Assembly (NCBI GenBank): GCA_016720585.1
Contig: JADKKH010000001.1
Location: forward strand, 186,001 to 250,000
Reading direction: 5' to 3'
Length of the DNA: 64,000 bases
Source: Chitinophagaceae bacterium
Lineage (GTDB): Bacteria > Bacteroidota > Bacteroidia > Chitinophagales > Chitinophagaceae
The notes under the pieces are model-generated. The model ran no database searches. It saw nothing but the letters and a program-made list of their open reading frames with translations, and was not told the origin of the DNA. Each line of letters opens with the position of its first letter. Position 1 is the stretch's first letter. The translations under genes and the position numbers were made by a program. Positions 35,141 to 44,711 of the stretch are shown in pieces.

Positions 35141-36352
35141 TTAAAACAGGCTTACAATTTTGTAAATTCCTGCAGCTAATAATCCACTGATAGGGATCGT
35201 AAGCACCCAGGCCCAGATCAGGTGGATGGTGACTCCCCATCTTACGGCTGAAAGTCTTTTTGTGGCTCCAACACCTATGATAGCACCCGTGATTGTATGT
35301 GTGGTACTAACGGGTATTTTTAATGCTTCTGTTAAAAATAAGGTGACCGCACCAGCTGTTTCAGCAGCCACCCCTTCAAAAGGAGTAACTTTTGTAATCT
35401 TGGTACCCATTGTTTTTACAATCTTCCACCCACCACTCATGGTTCCAAAACCAATAGCTGCATAACAGGCTATGGGTACCCAGTTGGGCATCTGACTAAA
35501 AGTATCTATAGTACCGCCTGCAATCAAGGCTGCAGTAATAATGCCCATTACTTTTTGTGCATCATTACCACCATGACCAATGCTGAATGCTGCCGATGAA
35601 ATCAACTGCAGGCGCTTAAACCATTTGTTGGCCCGGTGCGTATTAAGATTACTCAGATACAGTGCGAAAACAGCCATAATGGTCAGGATAAGGGCTAATA
35701 AGATCCATTTAAAATTTTTAGAATAAAAAATAACCTGTGCCAGGTAGTTATCATAATGTGTTTTTTTAGCAAGGATCGTCCGGTCAAACTGAAGGCTGGA
35801 ATAAAGAAAAAGAAAAACAAAAATTAAAATAAGTACTGAAAATATTTTTGAGGTCCATCCCTTTTTAAAAGAGCTCAGGAACCAAAGGGACATGATAAAG
35901 GCCATGATCATTCCGATCAGGGGCGCTAAAAAGATAAAACTGGCTGTTTTTATAATGATGGTTGAGTTGACTGCCTCAAATCCACCATTAGCCACAGCGG
36001 CGCCGGCAAATCCACCGATCAATGTATGTGAAGAAGATGATGGAATACCAAACCACCAGGTAAATAAGTTCCAGCATATAGCGGCCACCAGCCCGGAGAA
36101 GATCACCACCATCATATTACCGCCGATAATATGATCTGGTTTTACGGTTTTAGCTACTGTATCTGCTACGCCGTGATCCTTGAAAATGAAAAAGGCAATC
36201 GAGTTAAACAAAGCAGCCCAAAGCACCGCCTGGAAAGGAGTAAGCACTTTGGTGGATACAATCGTGGCTATCGAGTTGGCTGCATCATGAAAGCCATTGA
36301 TGTAATCAAAAATCAGCGCCAGGGCTATGATGGTTATAAGAAAAGGTGTCAT
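35141..36352 (-). CDS. pitA: Inorganic phosphate transporter, Pit family
   Basis: Low-affinity phosphate permease (PF01384) of 403 residues with about ten membrane helices. The duplicated signature is seen as FDYINGFHDAANSIATIVSTKVL near the N-terminus and SIGHGGNDAQKVMGIITAAL in the second half. PVSTTHTITGAIIGVGA is the second family motif. I chose ATG 36352 (MTPFLITIIAL); the frame extends to 36424, but the added residues come from a repetitive spacer. It follows a DUF47 gene on the same strand, the standard Pit accessory arrangement. Confidence 0.94.
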   Translation of the reverse strand: MTPFLITIIALALIFDYINGFHDAANSIATIVSTKVLTPFQAVLWAALFNSIAFFIFKDHGVADTVAKTVKPDHIIGGNMMVVIFSGLVAAICWNLFTWWFGIPSSSSHTLIGGFAGAAVANGGFEAVNSTIIIKTASFIFLAPLIGMIMAFIMSLWFLSSFKKGWTSKIFSVLILIFVFLFLYSSLQFDRTILAKKTHYDNYLAQVIFYSKNFKWILLALILTIMAVFALYLSNLNTHRANKWFKRLQLISSAAFSIGHGGNDAQKVMGIITAALIAGGTIDTFSQMPNWVPIACYAAIGFGTMSGGWKIVKTMGTKITKVTPFEGVAAETAGAVTLFLTEALKIPVSTTHTITGAIIGVGATKRLSAVRWGVTIHLIWAWVLTIPISGLLAAGIYKIVSLF

Positions 36353-36383
36353 AAGAATTACAAATGTGCTGATGGGATAGTTT

Positions 36384-36438
36384 GCTGATATGCTAATGAA
36401 AATGAGAACGGATGGCATTAGCACATTAGCATATCAGC
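36384..36438. repeat. Intergenic inverted repeat between DUF47 and pit genes
   Basis: GCTGATATGCTAATG (36384-36398) and CATTAGCATATCAGC (36424-36438) are perfect 15-bp inverted repeats. A tandem GCTAATTAGCTAATTAG follows on the right. It occupies the leader of the pit gene. Confidence 0.75.
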
Positions 36439-36454
36439 TAATTAGCTAATTAGT

Positions 36455-37102
36455 TTAGGCGTATTTAATAATAATAGACTCTATCACATTACTGGCATCT
36501 TCACATTTGTCGGTTACGATTTCCATCACCTGGTAGATCTCTCTTTTCTTAATTACTTCCTTGGCATCATCTTCTGTAGCAAATAATTTTTCGATACTAA
36601 AATCAAAAACATCGTCGGCCTGGTTTTCAATACTATTGATTTTCACCAATGCCTCTGTGATCTTGCGCATATTCTTCATATCCCGCAATTCGGTAACCGC
36701 AATAAGAACCTGTTGGGCACCCTGTTCGATCAGCTCGGCAAATTTCTGCATGCCCGTATCATTGGGGTTGACATGGTAGAAATTGATCTTTTTGGCTGCT
36801 GCATAGATATAATCGGCAATATCATCCAGCGAAGTGGCGAGGTAGTGAATATCTTCCCTGTCAAAAGGCGTGATAAAATTGCGGCCCAGTTCCGTGAATA
36901 TATTATGGGTCAGTTCATCATTGGTATGTTCCAGGTCCTCTACCTGCATGATAATACCGGCCCGTTTATCAAAATCGGGTTCCGCTACTATAGTTCTGAG
37001 CAGGGATGCCATACTGGCTGCATTTTCAGCCACTTTTTCAAATAACTCATAAAAAATCTTGTTCTTCGGCATGAAGATTTTGAGGAAAGATTGTAGTGCC
37101 AT
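36455..37102 (-). CDS. DUF47 family protein (Pit accessory, PhoU-like)
   Basis: The 215-residue all-helical protein is recognisable as DUF47 (PF01865): KIFMPKNKIFYELFEKVAENA, MQVEDLEHTNDELTHNIFTELGRNFITPFDREDIHYLA (cited as landmarks), and VTDKCEDASNVIESI. DUF47 proteins are structurally PhoU-like and modulate Pit transporters. It is upstream of pit in a probable operon and divergent from the porin gene across 170 bp, which fits a phosphate-uptake locus. Confidence 0.9.
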   Translation of the reverse strand: MALQSFLKIFMPKNKIFYELFEKVAENAASMASLLRTIVAEPDFDKRAGIIMQVEDLEHTNDELTHNIFTELGRNFITPFDREDIHYLATSLDDIADYIYAAAKKINFYHVNPNDTGMQKFAELIEQGAQQVLIAVTELRDMKNMRKITEALVKINSIENQADDVFDFSIEKLFATEDDAKEVIKKREIYQVMEIVTDKCEDASNVIESIIIKYA

Positions 37103-37272
37103 TGGTTTTTAGTTTTTATTCCCGTGACAACGGGATTGTTTGCGAAATTACCGGGGTAGATTAAGAGGTTAACGAGGGGATGGAGAATTAATAATTAATT
37201 AATATAAAGATAAAATTAGGGTAACGTTTCAATAATAAAGACTTTATATTGCAATAATTTTAAGCGGTTATT

Positions 37273-38607
37273 ATGTCCCGGGCAAATCAACTTCTCTCAA
37301 AATCATTTTTTGCTTGTTTTTTCTCCCTTTTTCTCTCTGTTACTGCTTTCCCACAAAGATACCTGGCAGATATTGACTCGTCTTTTTTTATCAAAGACAC
37401 GGTAAGGCCTTTAATCAAAAGGTTTGAAAATATAAGGATATCCGGTTATATACAGCCCCAGTTTCAAAAGGCCCAGTCAGACGGGGCTCCTTCTTACTCC
37501 GGTGGAAATTTTTCTCAGTATTCCAGTAGCCGTTTTATGCTGCGCAGAGCAAGAGTGAAAATTGATTATATACTTCCTTCTAAGTTAAAATATCCAAAGG
37601 CCCTTTTCTCTTTCCAGATTGATGCAACAGAAAGGGGGGTGATTGTCCGGGATATGTTTTTAAAGCTATTTGAAACAAAAAGCAACCTTTTTTCTTTGAC
37701 TGCTGGTTTATTTGCCCGTCCATTTGGTTATGAAGTAAACCTATCTTCTACAGTCAGGGAAACACCAGAAAGAGGTCGGATGTCGCAAATTTTAATGCCC
37801 TCCGAAAGAGATATTGGCGTAATGGTTTCTCATGAACCGCAAGAAAGCAAACGGGATCGTTCCCGCTTCAAGTTAGATATTGGTTTTTTTAATGGACAGG
37901 GGTTATCAGGTACTACCGATTTTGACAGTCATAAAGACCTGATAGGAAGAATATTCTTCAGACCCTATTTTTCCAAAAGTAACATCGAATTTTCAGGAGG
38001 ACTTTCCTATTTACGGGGCGGTTGGAAAAACGGAACTAAATACGTGTATGAAAGCGGAACCGCTTCCAATGGGGATAAAATTTTTATCATTGACTCTGCA
38101 GTTTCTAATCTGGGCAAATCATCTCCCCGTCATTATTATGGAGCCGATGCACAAGTAAAATTGAAACATGGATGGGGAGAAACAGAATGGCGGGCTGAAT
38201 ATTGGTTCGGCACTCAACCCGGCACCTCAGGTTCTACCAGTAATCCCGGAACTTTACCCACTTCAAATGGAATCCCGGTGCCTACATATGTCCGGCATTA
38301 TGATGGTGTATTTTTATTGTTTCTTCAGAATATCATAAATGCTAAGCACCAGTTAATGGTGAAATATGACTGGTACGATCCCAACATCAAAGTAGCGAAA
38401 ATGGAACTTGGGAAAGCCGGAACTAACCTCACTCCTGCTGATGTAAAATTTACTACACTGGGCATAGGTTATGCATTTCATATAAACTCCCAGACTAAGA
38501 TCATACTCTATTATGATTTAGTAAAAAATGAATCCACTCAATTGGCTGGATTTACAACTGATTTAAAAGATAATATACTCACTTGCCGTATACAGTTTCG
38601 CTTCTAA
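37273..38607 (+). CDS. OprO/OprP-like phosphate-selective porin
   Basis: A signal peptide (to about residue 28, SVTAFPQ) precedes a 16-strand-type barrel. The segment ISGYIQPQFQ, the RFMLRRARVKIDYILPSKLKYP region and alternating aromatic beta strands to the final CRIQFRF match porins of the OprO/P family (PF07396). In Pseudomonas these are induced by phosphate starvation and pass phosphate or polyphosphate. Here the gene is divergent from a DUF47-pit operon and precedes a TonB-dependent receptor, which supports a phosphate role by context. The AT-rich upstream DNA has TTAATA twice at 11-bp spacing (37188, 37199) and GTAACG in the same register (37221). Confidence 0.82.
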   Translation: MSRANQLLSKSFFACFFSLFLSVTAFPQRYLADIDSSFFIKDTVRPLIKRFENIRISGYIQPQFQKAQSDGAPSYSGGNFSQYSSSRFMLRRARVKIDYILPSKLKYPKALFSFQIDATERGVIVRDMFLKLFETKSNLFSLTAGLFARPFGYEVNLSSTVRETPERGRMSQILMPSERDIGVMVSHEPQESKRDRSRFKLDIGFFNGQGLSGTTDFDSHKDLIGRIFFRPYFSKSNIEFSGGLSYLRGGWKNGTKYVYESGTASNGDKIFIIDSAVSNLGKSSPRHYYGADAQVKLKHGWGETEWRAEYWFGTQPGTSGSTSNPGTLPTSNGIPVPTYVRHYDGVFLLFLQNIINAKHQLMVKYDWYDPNIKVAKMELGKAGTNLTPADVKFTTLGIGYAFHINSQTKIILYYDLVKNESTQLAGFTTDLKDNILTCRIQFRF

Positions 38608-38613
38608 GTCTTC

Positions 38614-38691
38614 TTAACATTCCGGTAATATTGACGTCACAATTGCTTAACATGTCGGTAACCTGCCGGTAACCTCCCAAGGTCACCTTTG
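38614..38691 (+). promoter_or_regulatory. Six 11-bp direct repeats (Pho-box-like) and promoter
   Basis: In strict 11-bp register from 38614 the sequence reads TTAACA, GTAATA, GTCACA, TTAACA, GTAACC, GTAACC, ending at 38674. Most units are followed by a CG-containing linker. The -7-like element CACCTTTG (38684-38691) starts 10 bp after the last core. Tandem 11-bp half-sites that replace the distal promoter element are the architecture of PhoB/PhoP activated promoters. The regulator is inferred, and a PhoB-like gene lies at 46240-46917. Confidence 0.65.
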
Positions 38692-38707
38692 CCCGAAATA
38701 ACCCCGT

Positions 38708-41500
38708 ATGTATTTCAGGCTGCGAACACTGCTCACTTTATTTCTTTCGGTTGGAATTTTTTTTCTGGCAAATGCACAAACCGTCAGGCTTTCCGGGCAA
38801 ATTAATAATGGAAAAAATGAGCCGCTTGCAGGTGTTTCGGTGAAAATTGCCGGCGCAAAGGGTGGAACTTCTACAGATCTGGAAGGAAGATATTCCCTGA
38901 ACCTGACTCCCGGGAAAAAATATACACTTGAATTTTCAGCAGTAGGTTATGAATCAAAAACAATTACTGATGCAGAAGTCACTTCCGGCCAGGTAAATGA
39001 GCTAAATATAATTCTTGAAGTAAAGACACAAACAGGCGATAATGTCATCATCAATACAAAGACATCCACGGCACGTAAAGAAACTGTAAACGCTGTAATT
39101 GCTTTTCAAAAGAATACCAATACCGTTGCTTCGGTAATTTCTGCTGAAAGCATCCGCCGTTCTCCCGATAGAAACACCGGTGAAGTATTGAAACGTACCC
39201 CCGGCGCCAGCATCCAGGAAGGAAAATTTATTGTGATCCGGGGTTTGGCGGACCGTTATAACCAGGCAATGCTGAATGGCATTCTTTTAACCAGTACAGA
39301 ACCTGACCGAAAGACTTTTTCCTTTGATCTGATTCCTGCCAATATGATTGATAATATTATTATCAATAAAGCATTTGTTCCGGAGTATCCCGGGGAGTGG
39401 GCCGGGGGATTGATACAGGTGAATACAAAAGATATTCCCGCAAAAAATTTCTTCAATATTCAAATTGGTACCGGCTTTAATTCTCAAACTATCGGTAGAA
39501 AATTCTATAAGGACCCGGGTGGAAAAACCGATTGGCTGGGATTTGATGACGGCACAAGGGCATTGCCAGCAAGCTATACCCGAAAAGCTGAGTTTGATAA
39601 TTTAACCCCTGCTGAAAAAACGGCTATCGGTAAACAGATGCGGAATGCATGGACTCCCACAGAATCTTCTGCTCCGGTCAATGTCTCTTTCCAGGCCAAT
39701 GGTGGTTTTACCGGCAAATTGTTTGGAAAAAAAATCGGGGGCACCCTGGGTATTACGTATAACAAAGCGAACAAGTATCTGAAAATGGTGAACAGTTCGA
39801 ACGTTTTATCGGGTAATGTTTTCAGCCGGGATTATAATTTCAATGACGATCGCTATGTTCAGGAAGTTACCGTGGGTGCCCTGGGTAGCTTTACCATGCA
39901 GATTAATCCGTTGAATAAAATATCCGTAAAATCAATCATTAATGTTAATGCCCCCAGTGCAGTCACCAATAGAAATGGAATAGACTTTAACAGGGATGAG
40001 GACATTCAGGCTACAGAACTTTCGTTCAAACAAAATACTTTTTTTACCGTTCAGTTAAATGGGGATCACAGCATAGGTAAGCCATTAAAACTAAAATGGT
40101 ACGGGGCCTTTAATATCCTGGATGGTTATATACCTGATCAGCGCCGTATTGCTTATTCCCGGTCAACCAATACGCAAAATCCATTTACATTATTACTTTC
40201 CAACACTTTATCACAACAAAGCGGCAGTCGTATCTTCCAAAGCCTGAGTGATTATATTTATACAGCCGGTGGGGATCTGACATACAATTTTAACTGGCTG
40301 AATCAAAAGCAAGCCCTTAAAGGCGGGTATATGTTGCAGGTAAAAGACCGTCTTTATGATGCACAGCTTTTTGCTAATTACCTGCCACTTGATAATCCGA
40401 CACTGAGATTATTACCGGCGGGACAGGTATTTGCTCCTGAAAATTTTGGGAATGGTACAGGTAATAAAATCGGTTTTGATGCCATTAAGAACAAAAACTT
40501 CCGCTATATCGCCAATACAATTCTGAATGCAGGTTTCCTGCAATTCGATAACCAATTTTCCAAATCACTACGGGTAGTATGGGGATTAAGGGTTGAACAT
40601 TTTGATCAGCTGTTAGGCAGTGTAAAAAAATGGGATGACCGCCATTCGTATACACAGGTAACCGATTATCTGCCGGGGCTTAATGCAACGCTGAAGCTCA
40701 ATTCAAAAACTAATTTGCGTCTTTCCGGTTCTCAAACAGTAATCCGTCCGGAGCTTCGGGAGCTTTCCTTTTTGAATTTGTATGATTTTGAATTGAACGC
40801 TTCCATACAGGGAAATCCAGCCCTGAAAAGAACAAAGATTTCAAATTTTGATCTGCGCTATGAATTATACCCAAAGGCTGGTGAAGTATTTACCGCAGGA
40901 ATTTTTTATAAAAATTTTAAAGACCCGATCGAGCAATTGTTTAATGTTGGGGCAGGTGGTTCCAGTACATTCAACTATCAGAATCCGGAACAGGCAACTG
41001 CTTATGGCGCTGAACTCGAACTAAGGAAGAAACTCGACTTCGCCAGGGGATTGAAGAATTTCACGTTCCAGGCCAACGTTTCTTATATAAAAAGCCAGGT
41101 AAAGGATAAGGGCTTTAATGTTGACAGGTCATTGCAGGGGCAATCTCCTTATGTACTCAACCTGGGAATATTATATGACCTGGAAAAAGCCGGGTTTAGC
41201 TCCACACTTTTATTTAACCAGGTTGGTGAAAGGATCTATCTCGTTGGTGATTTAACAGCGGGAGCAGGGGCACCGGATATTTATGAAGCGCCAAGAGCCT
41301 TACTGGATTTTCAAATGAGTAAAAAACTTGCAAAAAATAAAGCAGAACTACGGTTGAATATTTCCGACCTGCTTAATGCAACCCAATACTTCTATCAGAA
41401 CAATGCCGGTAAAAAAACACTGCAAAAGGGTATCGATGCTTACCGGTTTACCAGGACATCAGGAACAAATTTCAGTATCACTTTTAATTATTCATTATAA
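38708..41500 (+). CDS. TonB-dependent receptor with carboxypeptidase-regulatory-like domain
   Basis: The 930-residue outer membrane receptor has a signal peptide (ending FFLANAQ) and a regulatory-like beta-sandwich (about residues 25-105: SGQINNGKNEPLAGVSVKI). The plug follows (about 125-260, with TGEVLKRTPGASIQEGKFIVIRG), then a barrel to the final TNFSITFNYSL. Gene context (porin, Pit, Pho-box-like array, following lipoprotein) suggests uptake of a phosphate-containing or phosphate-starvation-related compound. There is no SusD partner. The lipoprotein gene begins 25 bp after the stop and is very likely cotranscribed. Confidence 0.92.
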   Translation: MYFRLRTLLTLFLSVGIFFLANAQTVRLSGQINNGKNEPLAGVSVKIAGAKGGTSTDLEGRYSLNLTPGKKYTLEFSAVGYESKTITDAEVTSGQVNELNIILEVKTQTGDNVIINTKTSTARKETVNAVIAFQKNTNTVASVISAESIRRSPDRNTGEVLKRTPGASIQEGKFIVIRGLADRYNQAMLNGILLTSTEPDRKTFSFDLIPANMIDNIIINKAFVPEYPGEWAGGLIQVNTKDIPAKNFFNIQIGTGFNSQTIGRKFYKDPGGKTDWLGFDDGTRALPASYTRKAEFDNLTPAEKTAIGKQMRNAWTPTESSAPVNVSFQANGGFTGKLFGKKIGGTLGITYNKANKYLKMVNSSNVLSGNVFSRDYNFNDDRYVQEVTVGALGSFTMQINPLNKISVKSIINVNAPSAVTNRNGIDFNRDEDIQATELSFKQNTFFTVQLNGDHSIGKPLKLKWYGAFNILDGYIPDQRRIAYSRSTNTQNPFTLLLSNTLSQQSGSRIFQSLSDYIYTAGGDLTYNFNWLNQKQALKGGYMLQVKDRLYDAQLFANYLPLDNPTLRLLPAGQVFAPENFGNGTGNKIGFDAIKNKNFRYIANTILNAGFLQFDNQFSKSLRVVWGLRVEHFDQLLGSVKKWDDRHSYTQVTDYLPGLNATLKLNSKTNLRLSGSQTVIRPELRELSFLNLYDFELNASIQGNPALKRTKISNFDLRYELYPKAGEVFTAGIFYKNFKDPIEQLFNVGAGGSSTFNYQNPEQATAYGAELELRKKLDFARGLKNFTFQANVSYIKSQVKDKGFNVDRSLQGQSPYVLNLGILYDLEKAGFSSTLLFNQVGERIYLVGDLTAGAGAPDIYEAPRALLDFQMSKKLAKNKAELRLNISDLLNATQYFYQNNAGKKTLQKGIDAYRFTRTSGTNFSITFNYSL

Positions 41501-41525
41501 AATTTAATCTTTTAAAAATAAACAG

Positions 41526-42989
41526 ATGAAAAAGTACATTTTATTCTTAGCTGCTATCGGAGCATTGACTATCACGGGTTGTCGCAAAATTGAAACGGAT
41601 GGCGAAATCCAGGTGGTTGTTGTAAATGGCGGCGGCGGTGCTACTACCGGTCAAACAATTACCCTGCAGGGACGTATCAATGCGGATACTATTTTGCGTA
41701 AGCAGAATACGTATATCCTGAAAGGGTTGGTGTATCTGGTAGGTAATCACACTATGACCATAGAAGCCGGTACAACAATTAAAGGTTCTTTCAGTGGTGC
41801 GGATGTGGCTTGCTTAATTATAACAAGGGGCTCAAAACTAAACGCAGTTGGTACCCCATCTGAACCCATCATTTTTACATCGGCATCTCCGAATCCGCAA
41901 TCGGGAGACTGGGGCGGAATCGTTCTTTGTGGTAAAGCTCCCATTAATACCAGCTACAATGGTGTTGTCGGTCTATACCAGGTAGAAGGGGGTATCGATA
42001 ATGCAAATGGAGACGGATTGGCCGGATCGGGTGATGCAGCCGTTCCCACAGCGGTCGCCAATGATAATTCAGGAACTTTGCAATATATACGGATAGAATG
42101 GGCAGGATATGCCTTCCAGCCTGATAAGGAGATCAACAGTCTTACAATGGCTGGCGTGGGCAGTGGTACAACGATTGACCATATAGAAGTTACTTATGCC
42201 AAAGATGATGCCTATGAATGGTTTGGTGGTAGTGTAAATTGCAAATACCTGATTGCTTATAAAACACAGGATGATGATTTTGATACAGACAATGGATATA
42301 GCGGAAAAGTGCAGTTTGGATTAATCATCCGCGATTCCCTGATTGCAGACATCTCCAATTCTGAAGCATTTGAAAGTGATAATAATGCAACGGGTACAAC
42401 TGCTGCTCCTAAAACAACGGCTATATTCAGCAACGTTACTGCAATTGGACCCAGGGCCACGTTGAGTAATGTGGGTAGTGCCCTGTTCAGAGGTGGTACA
42501 CATATCCGGAGAAATACCGGGATATCCCTCTTCAATTCTATTATTATGGGATGGCCCAGAGGTGTCGAAATTGATGCGACAACAGGATCCTCAACAGCAT
42601 TAAATATCGAAGACAGTACATTACGGCTGAGAAATATAACGCTCGCGGGTAATACAGTAAATACCAGGTTCTCGGGAACAGCAGGGGCTACTATCGTAAA
42701 CGATGCTGCCTTCACCACCTGGTTTACAAATCCGTATTACAATAATGATATCCTCACTAATACATCGGATGCCAAACTGATTCAGCCGTTCAACTATACG
42801 GCACCAGATCCCACTCCTTTTGCCGGCGCAAATGGAAATCAGAAGATCCTGACAGGTGGCGGCTTTACAGATCCAAAATTCTCAGGGGATACTTTCTTTG
42901 ATAAGACAGTTACCTTCCGTGGGGGAGTTGCTCCTGCCGGTGAACTGGCCAGTTGGTGGAAAGGATGGACAAAATTTAATTATAATTAA
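41526..42989 (+). CDS. Surface-type lipoprotein with beta-helix-like repeats, partner of the TonB receptor
   Basis: A lipoprotein signal peptide ends at LTITGC (Cys19). The remaining 470 residues are rich in Gly, Asn, Thr and short beta strands (LKGLVYLVGNHTMTIEAGTTIKGSF, LIITRGSKLNAVGTPSEPIIFTS). This is the pattern of right-handed beta-helix or pectate-lyase-like proteins. No catalytic motif is recognised. The C-terminus (ELASWWKGWTKFNYN) matches, in my memory, proteins encoded after TonB receptors in Bacteroidota. By position it could be the surface-exposed substrate-binding partner of the receptor. It is followed by a strong terminator. Confidence 0.75.
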   Translation: MKKYILFLAAIGALTITGCRKIETDGEIQVVVVNGGGGATTGQTITLQGRINADTILRKQNTYILKGLVYLVGNHTMTIEAGTTIKGSFSGADVACLIITRGSKLNAVGTPSEPIIFTSASPNPQSGDWGGIVLCGKAPINTSYNGVVGLYQVEGGIDNANGDGLAGSGDAAVPTAVANDNSGTLQYIRIEWAGYAFQPDKEINSLTMAGVGSGTTIDHIEVTYAKDDAYEWFGGSVNCKYLIAYKTQDDDFDTDNGYSGKVQFGLIIRDSLIADISNSEAFESDNNATGTTAAPKTTAIFSNVTAIGPRATLSNVGSALFRGGTHIRRNTGISLFNSIIMGWPRGVEIDATTGSSTALNIEDSTLRLRNITLAGNTVNTRFSGTAGATIVNDAAFTTWFTNPYYNNDILTNTSDAKLIQPFNYTAPDPTPFAGANGNQKILTGGGFTDPKFSGDTFFDKTVTFRGGVAPAGELASWWKGWTKFNYN

Positions 42990-43008
42990 AAAAATAATCT
43001 CTTTTGCG

Positions 43009-43040
43009 AAGACCAGCTGTAAAAAGCTGGTCTTTTTTTT
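43009..43040 (+). terminator. Rho-independent terminator
   Basis: AAGACCAGCT (43009-43018) pairs with AGCTGGTCTT (43025-43034) around GTAAAA, followed by a T-run to 43040. It ends the receptor-lipoprotein transcript. Confidence 0.93.
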
Positions 43041-43182
43041 AATCTATGATAACCATGCTGTAAAAGCAGCATAATACATTGCCCGGATAATTTTTACGCT
43101 GTATTAAATTTTTGTTAGCCGGGTGTAAATCATATTTTTTTTCATTTTTGGGTATCAATTTCGTGTTTTAATTGTGAGATAT

Positions 43183-44622
43183 ATGCCTGAAGACCTGGTT
43201 AAGCTTTCCGAAGAAATCAATAAGATTGATGATTTTATGGTTCGGACCGAAAATGATTTCCGTTACCTCCTGGAAAAAGTACATCCCGCTAATCAAATGA
43301 ATGCTGTTAACCTGCTGCATTACCTTGCCCTGCGTAGTCTTGATATCCGGGATTTACAGGATGCATTGCATGCATGCGGCTTATCCTCCATGGCAAGTTC
43401 AGAAAGCCATATCCGGGGTCAACTATTGGCGATATCTCAACGTCTCGGTCAGCAGAAAGAAATTCCAGAGAATGTTTTCCATTACAAAACCGGGAAAAAG
43501 TCATTGGCAAAAAAATCAACGGATTTATTTGGGAAGAAACAAATTGAGGCGGTCCCTTATATAATGGTAACATTTGATAGTGAACTGGCAGAGGATTATC
43601 CAAAAGTGAAAAACCTGGTGCAGTCCGGTATGAACGTAGCCCGGATTAACTGTGCCCACGATGACGAAAGTACCTGGTTCAGGATGATACAAAATATTAA
43701 AAGGGCTTCAAAGATCACCGGGCTGGGCTGTAAAATCTATATGGACCTGGCCGGGCCAAAGATTCGTACGGTAATTAATAATAAGGGAAAGTTGAAAGTA
43801 GAAGAAGGACAGATTATTTACCTTTCGGATGAAGCCCATATGAATGATGATAAGCTGACAGTCGGATGTACCATACCCGGCATTGCTGAACAGTTAAATA
43901 CAGGAGAAACTGTTTTGTTTGATGACGGATTGATTGAAGCCAGAGTGGAAAAAATTGAACCCCCCAGGGCCAAAATACAAATACTCAGGATATCCTCTAA
44001 AAAACCCTTTATTAAAAATGAGAAGGGAATCAATTTCCCCGACTCTTTATTATTAATGCCGGCACTGACCGATTATGATAAAAAATGCCTGGCTTTTATA
44101 AATAAGCAGGCTGATATGGTTGGGTATTCTTTTGTCCGTAACACAAAGGATATTTTGCAATTACAGGAAGCTATGGGAAAGAACAAGAAATTAGCGTTGA
44201 TCATAAAAATTGAAACACCCGAGGCTGTAAAAAACCTGCCGGATCTATTATTCTGTGGCATGCGGGAAGAAAATATCGGGGTTATGATAGCCCGGGGAGA
44301 CCTGGCTGTGGAAATTGGCTTTGAACGGATGAGTGAAATTCAGGAGGAAATACTCTGGATATGTGAAGCAGCTCATGTACCGGTTATCTGGGCAACACAG
44401 GTGCTGGAAAACCTGAACAAATCAGGTGTGGCCACCCGTTCGGAAGTTACCGATGCAGCCCATGCTGCCCAGGCTGATTGTGTGATGATCAACAAAGGGA
44501 CACATATCATTCGTACCATGGAAACTTTACGGGATATCATGATACGTAGTGGCGGGCATCATGTGAAAAAACGTTATACATTCCGTCCATTAGCTATTGC
44601 ATCAAGATTTATGACGAAATAG
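43183..44622 (+). CDS. Pyruvate kinase-like protein with N-terminal extension and no C-terminal domain
   Basis: From ATG 43183 the protein has 479 residues (GTG 43174 is an alternative start). The first 115 or so are helical and not part of classical pyruvate kinase. The rest is the catalytic barrel with its B domain: SGMNVARINCAH, MDLAGPKIRT, the lysine/glutamate motif LIIKIETPEAV, ARGDLAVEIGFE and IWATQVLENL. It ends directly after SEVTDAAHAAQADCVMINKG and a short helix, so the regulatory C-terminal domain is missing. Compared with muscle enzyme the NFSH serine is Ala (NCAH) and the DTKGPEIRT lysine is Ala (DLAGPKIRT). The main catalytic Lys, Glu, Asp and Thr remain. It could be a divergent pyruvate kinase or a related phosphotransferase. 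Confidence 0.8.
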   Translation: MPEDLVKLSEEINKIDDFMVRTENDFRYLLEKVHPANQMNAVNLLHYLALRSLDIRDLQDALHACGLSSMASSESHIRGQLLAISQRLGQQKEIPENVFHYKTGKKSLAKKSTDLFGKKQIEAVPYIMVTFDSELAEDYPKVKNLVQSGMNVARINCAHDDESTWFRMIQNIKRASKITGLGCKIYMDLAGPKIRTVINNKGKLKVEEGQIIYLSDEAHMNDDKLTVGCTIPGIAEQLNTGETVLFDDGLIEARVEKIEPPRAKIQILRISSKKPFIKNEKGINFPDSLLLMPALTDYDKKCLAFINKQADMVGYSFVRNTKDILQLQEAMGKNKKLALIIKIETPEAVKNLPDLLFCGMREENIGVMIARGDLAVEIGFERMSEIQEEILWICEAAHVPVIWATQVLENLNKSGVATRSEVTDAAHAAQADCVMINKGTHIIRTMETLRDIMIRSGGHHVKKRYTFRPLAIASRFMTK

Positions 44623-44711
44623 ATTTCTTTTTACGTGGGTGAAAAATTTACCGGTTGATTAACTCCTGTACGCACTTTATTCAAAAAACTATACGTAATA
44701 TTAAAATAATT

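Noticed and set aside
36353..36424. N-terminal extension of the Pit transporter
   Set aside because: The extension is read from the inverted repeat spacer 36384-36438; the family N-terminus begins at ATG 36352.
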